In this document: one piece after another, positions 15,315-16,294 of the stretch
Numbering within the stretch: the stretch's first letter is position 1
How the letters are laid out: every line of letters starts with the position of its first letter
NCBI GenBank assembly: GCA_041486365.1
Contig: JBGPLH010000037.1
Span: 1 to 16,294 of the forward strand
DNA length: 16,294 nucleotides
Direction of reading: 5' to 3'
Origin: JBGPLH01 sp041486365 [NCBI: Thermodesulfobacteriota bacterium]
Lineage (GTDB): Bacteria; JAUYMQ01
Translations under genes and position numbers: made by a program
Notes under the pieces: generated by a model
The model's database searches: none
What the model was told of the DNA's origin: nothing
What the model saw: only the letters and a program-made list of their open reading frames with translations

Positions 15315-16294
15315 TCCCAGTAGAAGTGCTTGTTCTTCCGGTAGTAGTCCACCGTCCGGCGCAGCCCCTCGCGGATCGGCGTCCGGGGCGCCCAGCCCAG
15401 ACGCGTCCGGATCTTCGTGATGTCCGAGTAGAAGTCCCCCGGCTCCTGCGCCTGCCGCTCGGGCGTGAAGGGGGCGAACTCCCAGCGCCCCGTGCCGGCC
15501 ACCTCGATCAGCGCCTTCGCCAGCTCGAGGAACGTCGTGGGCGTGTCGACGCCGACGTTGAAGATCTCGCCGGCCGCGTTCTCGTGCGCGCCGGAGATCA
15601 GGATCGCCTCCACGCAGTCGTCCACGTACAGGAAGTCCCGCAGGATCTTCCCGTCCCCGAAGATGCGGATCGTCTCGTTGTCGATCGCCAGCCGCACGAA
15701 CCAGTTCGCCACGCCGAAGCGCGAGTGCCGCATCTGCGCCCGCGCCCCGTAGGTGTTCGTGATGCGGAGCATCACCGATCGGATCCCGTGGGTATCGTTG
15801 TACACCTGGATGATCTTCTCGGCCGTGAGGTTGGAGATCTCGTAGATCCCCTTGGGGTTCGTCGGCGCGTCCTCGCTCACGGGGAGCGTCACGGAGGGGC
15901 CGTACTGCCCGCGCGTGCCCGTGTAGATCACCCGGGCCCGCGGGTTGCGGCGGCGAACCGCCTCCATCACCACGGCGGTCCCCTTGATGTTCATGTCGAT
16001 GTCGGGGAAGGGGTCCTGCAGGCTCGTCAGGTGGCAGACCTGCCCCGCGAGGTGGAAGACGAAGTCCTTGTCCCGCACGAGCCAGTTCATCGCGTTCGGG
16101 TCGCGGATGTCGCAGTAGTTCACGAAGACCCTCTTCTTCACGGGCTCGAGATTGAAGAGGTTCCCGCCGTAGTCCGGGATCATCGCGTCGGCCACAGTGA
16201 CGTGGGCTCCCAGCTCGACGAGCGCGATGGCGAGGTTGGACCCGATGAACCCGCACCCGCCGGTGATCAGCGCGTTCCGGCCGGCGTAGCGTTC
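15311..16294 (-). CDS. NAD-dependent epimerase/dehydratase, extended SDR family (5' end outside window)
   Basis: The last 327 codons are present; the frame is open to the window edge, so the start lies beyond it. Only a few residues are likely missing, because the Rossmann motif TGGCGFIGSN is at visible residues 11-20. Further landmarks are CDIRD (61-65), FHLAGQ (80-85), YTGTRGQYG (124-132), RITNTYG (177-183) and FGDGKILRDFLYVDD (212-226). The family uses NAD(P) to oxidise a nucleotide sugar at C4 for epimerisation, dehydration or decarboxylation. The catalytic Tyr-x-x-x-Lys site reads YEISN (151-155), with Asn in place of Lys. Substrate is unknown. A GTG at 16195 is an internal codon, not the start, since the Rossmann loop precedes it. 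Confidence 0.94.
   Translation of the reverse strand, partial: ERYAGRNALITGGCGFIGSNLAIALVELGAHVTVADAMIPDYGGNLFNLEPVKKRVFVNYCDIRDPNAMNWLVRDKDFVFHLAGQVCHLTSLQDPFPDIDMNIKGTAVVMEAVRRRNPRARVIYTGTRGQYGPSVTLPVSEDAPTNPKGIYEISNLTAEKIIQVYNDTHGIRSVMLRITNTYGARAQMRHSRFGVANWFVRLAIDNETIRIFGDGKILRDFLYVDDCVEAILISGAHENAAGEIFNVGVDTPTTFLELAKALIEVAGTGRWEFAPFTPERQAQEPGDFYSDITKIRTRLGWAPRTPIREGLRRTVDYYRKNKHFYWE

Noticed and set aside
1-16294. Defence system, CRISPR array, prophage or intact mobile element
   Set aside because: No spaced direct repeats, nuclease/effector genes, integrase, transposase or tRNA attachment site can be seen on either strand.

Overview
The window is a GC-rich bacterial chromosomal segment. 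All 16 genes I can support lie on the minus strand, so transcription runs from the right end to base 1. Genes are packed tightly with stop/start overlaps: ATGA at 15311-15314, 12630-12633, 6785-6788 and 2831-2834; GTGA at 14544-14547; TGATG at 8267-8271; a 7-base overlap at 5592-5598. Many start codons are GTG or TTG. Long open frames on the plus strand are GC-driven shadows. I see no tRNA, rRNA, CRISPR array, intact transposase or phage gene. The cell-envelope glycan genes suggest a diderm-type environmental bacterium (Eisenbacteria, Gemmatimonadota, Acidobacteriota or a deltaproteobacterial lineage would all fit), but the phylum cannot be fixed from this sequence alone.

In transcription order, 16294 to 4174 is a surface-polysaccharide locus. 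It opens with three nucleotide-sugar genes: an SDR epimerase/dehydratase cut by the window edge, a left-handed beta-helix acyltransferase, and a DegT/DnrJ/EryC1 aminotransferase. Together these suggest an N-acylated amino sugar. Next come a DPM1-like family 2 glycosyltransferase, a multi-membrane GT-C-type protein, a rhamnosyltransferase-like family 2 enzyme, two more GT-C-type proteins, a family 4 glycosyltransferase, and a polyprenyl-phosphate glycosylphosphotransferase that would load the first sugar on the lipid carrier. No flippase or export gene lies in the window.

From 4142 to 2409 are a small exported protein (possibly NTF2-like), a YcbX/mARC-like MOSC protein, and a stand-alone cupin like the C-terminal half of type II mannose-6-phosphate isomerases. 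A 63-bp imperfect palindrome (2338-2400), resembling a REP/RAYT-type repeat, separates these from the last block.

From 2317 to 1 are housekeeping genes: YicC-family endoribonuclease, guanylate kinase (gmk) and the start of a RelA/SpoT-type (p)ppGpp enzyme. The rpoZ gene that often sits next to gmk is absent here. A candidate sigma70-type promoter in the 128-bp gap before rsh suggests rsh can be transcribed on its own.

Most of the window is conventional. The points most worth a second look are the palindrome at 2338-2400; a roughly 12-residue insertion in the GT-C gene at 8269-9972 that coincides with a short repeat-like DNA stretch; and an epimerase whose catalytic Tyr-x-x-x-Lys pair reads Tyr-x-x-x-Asn.
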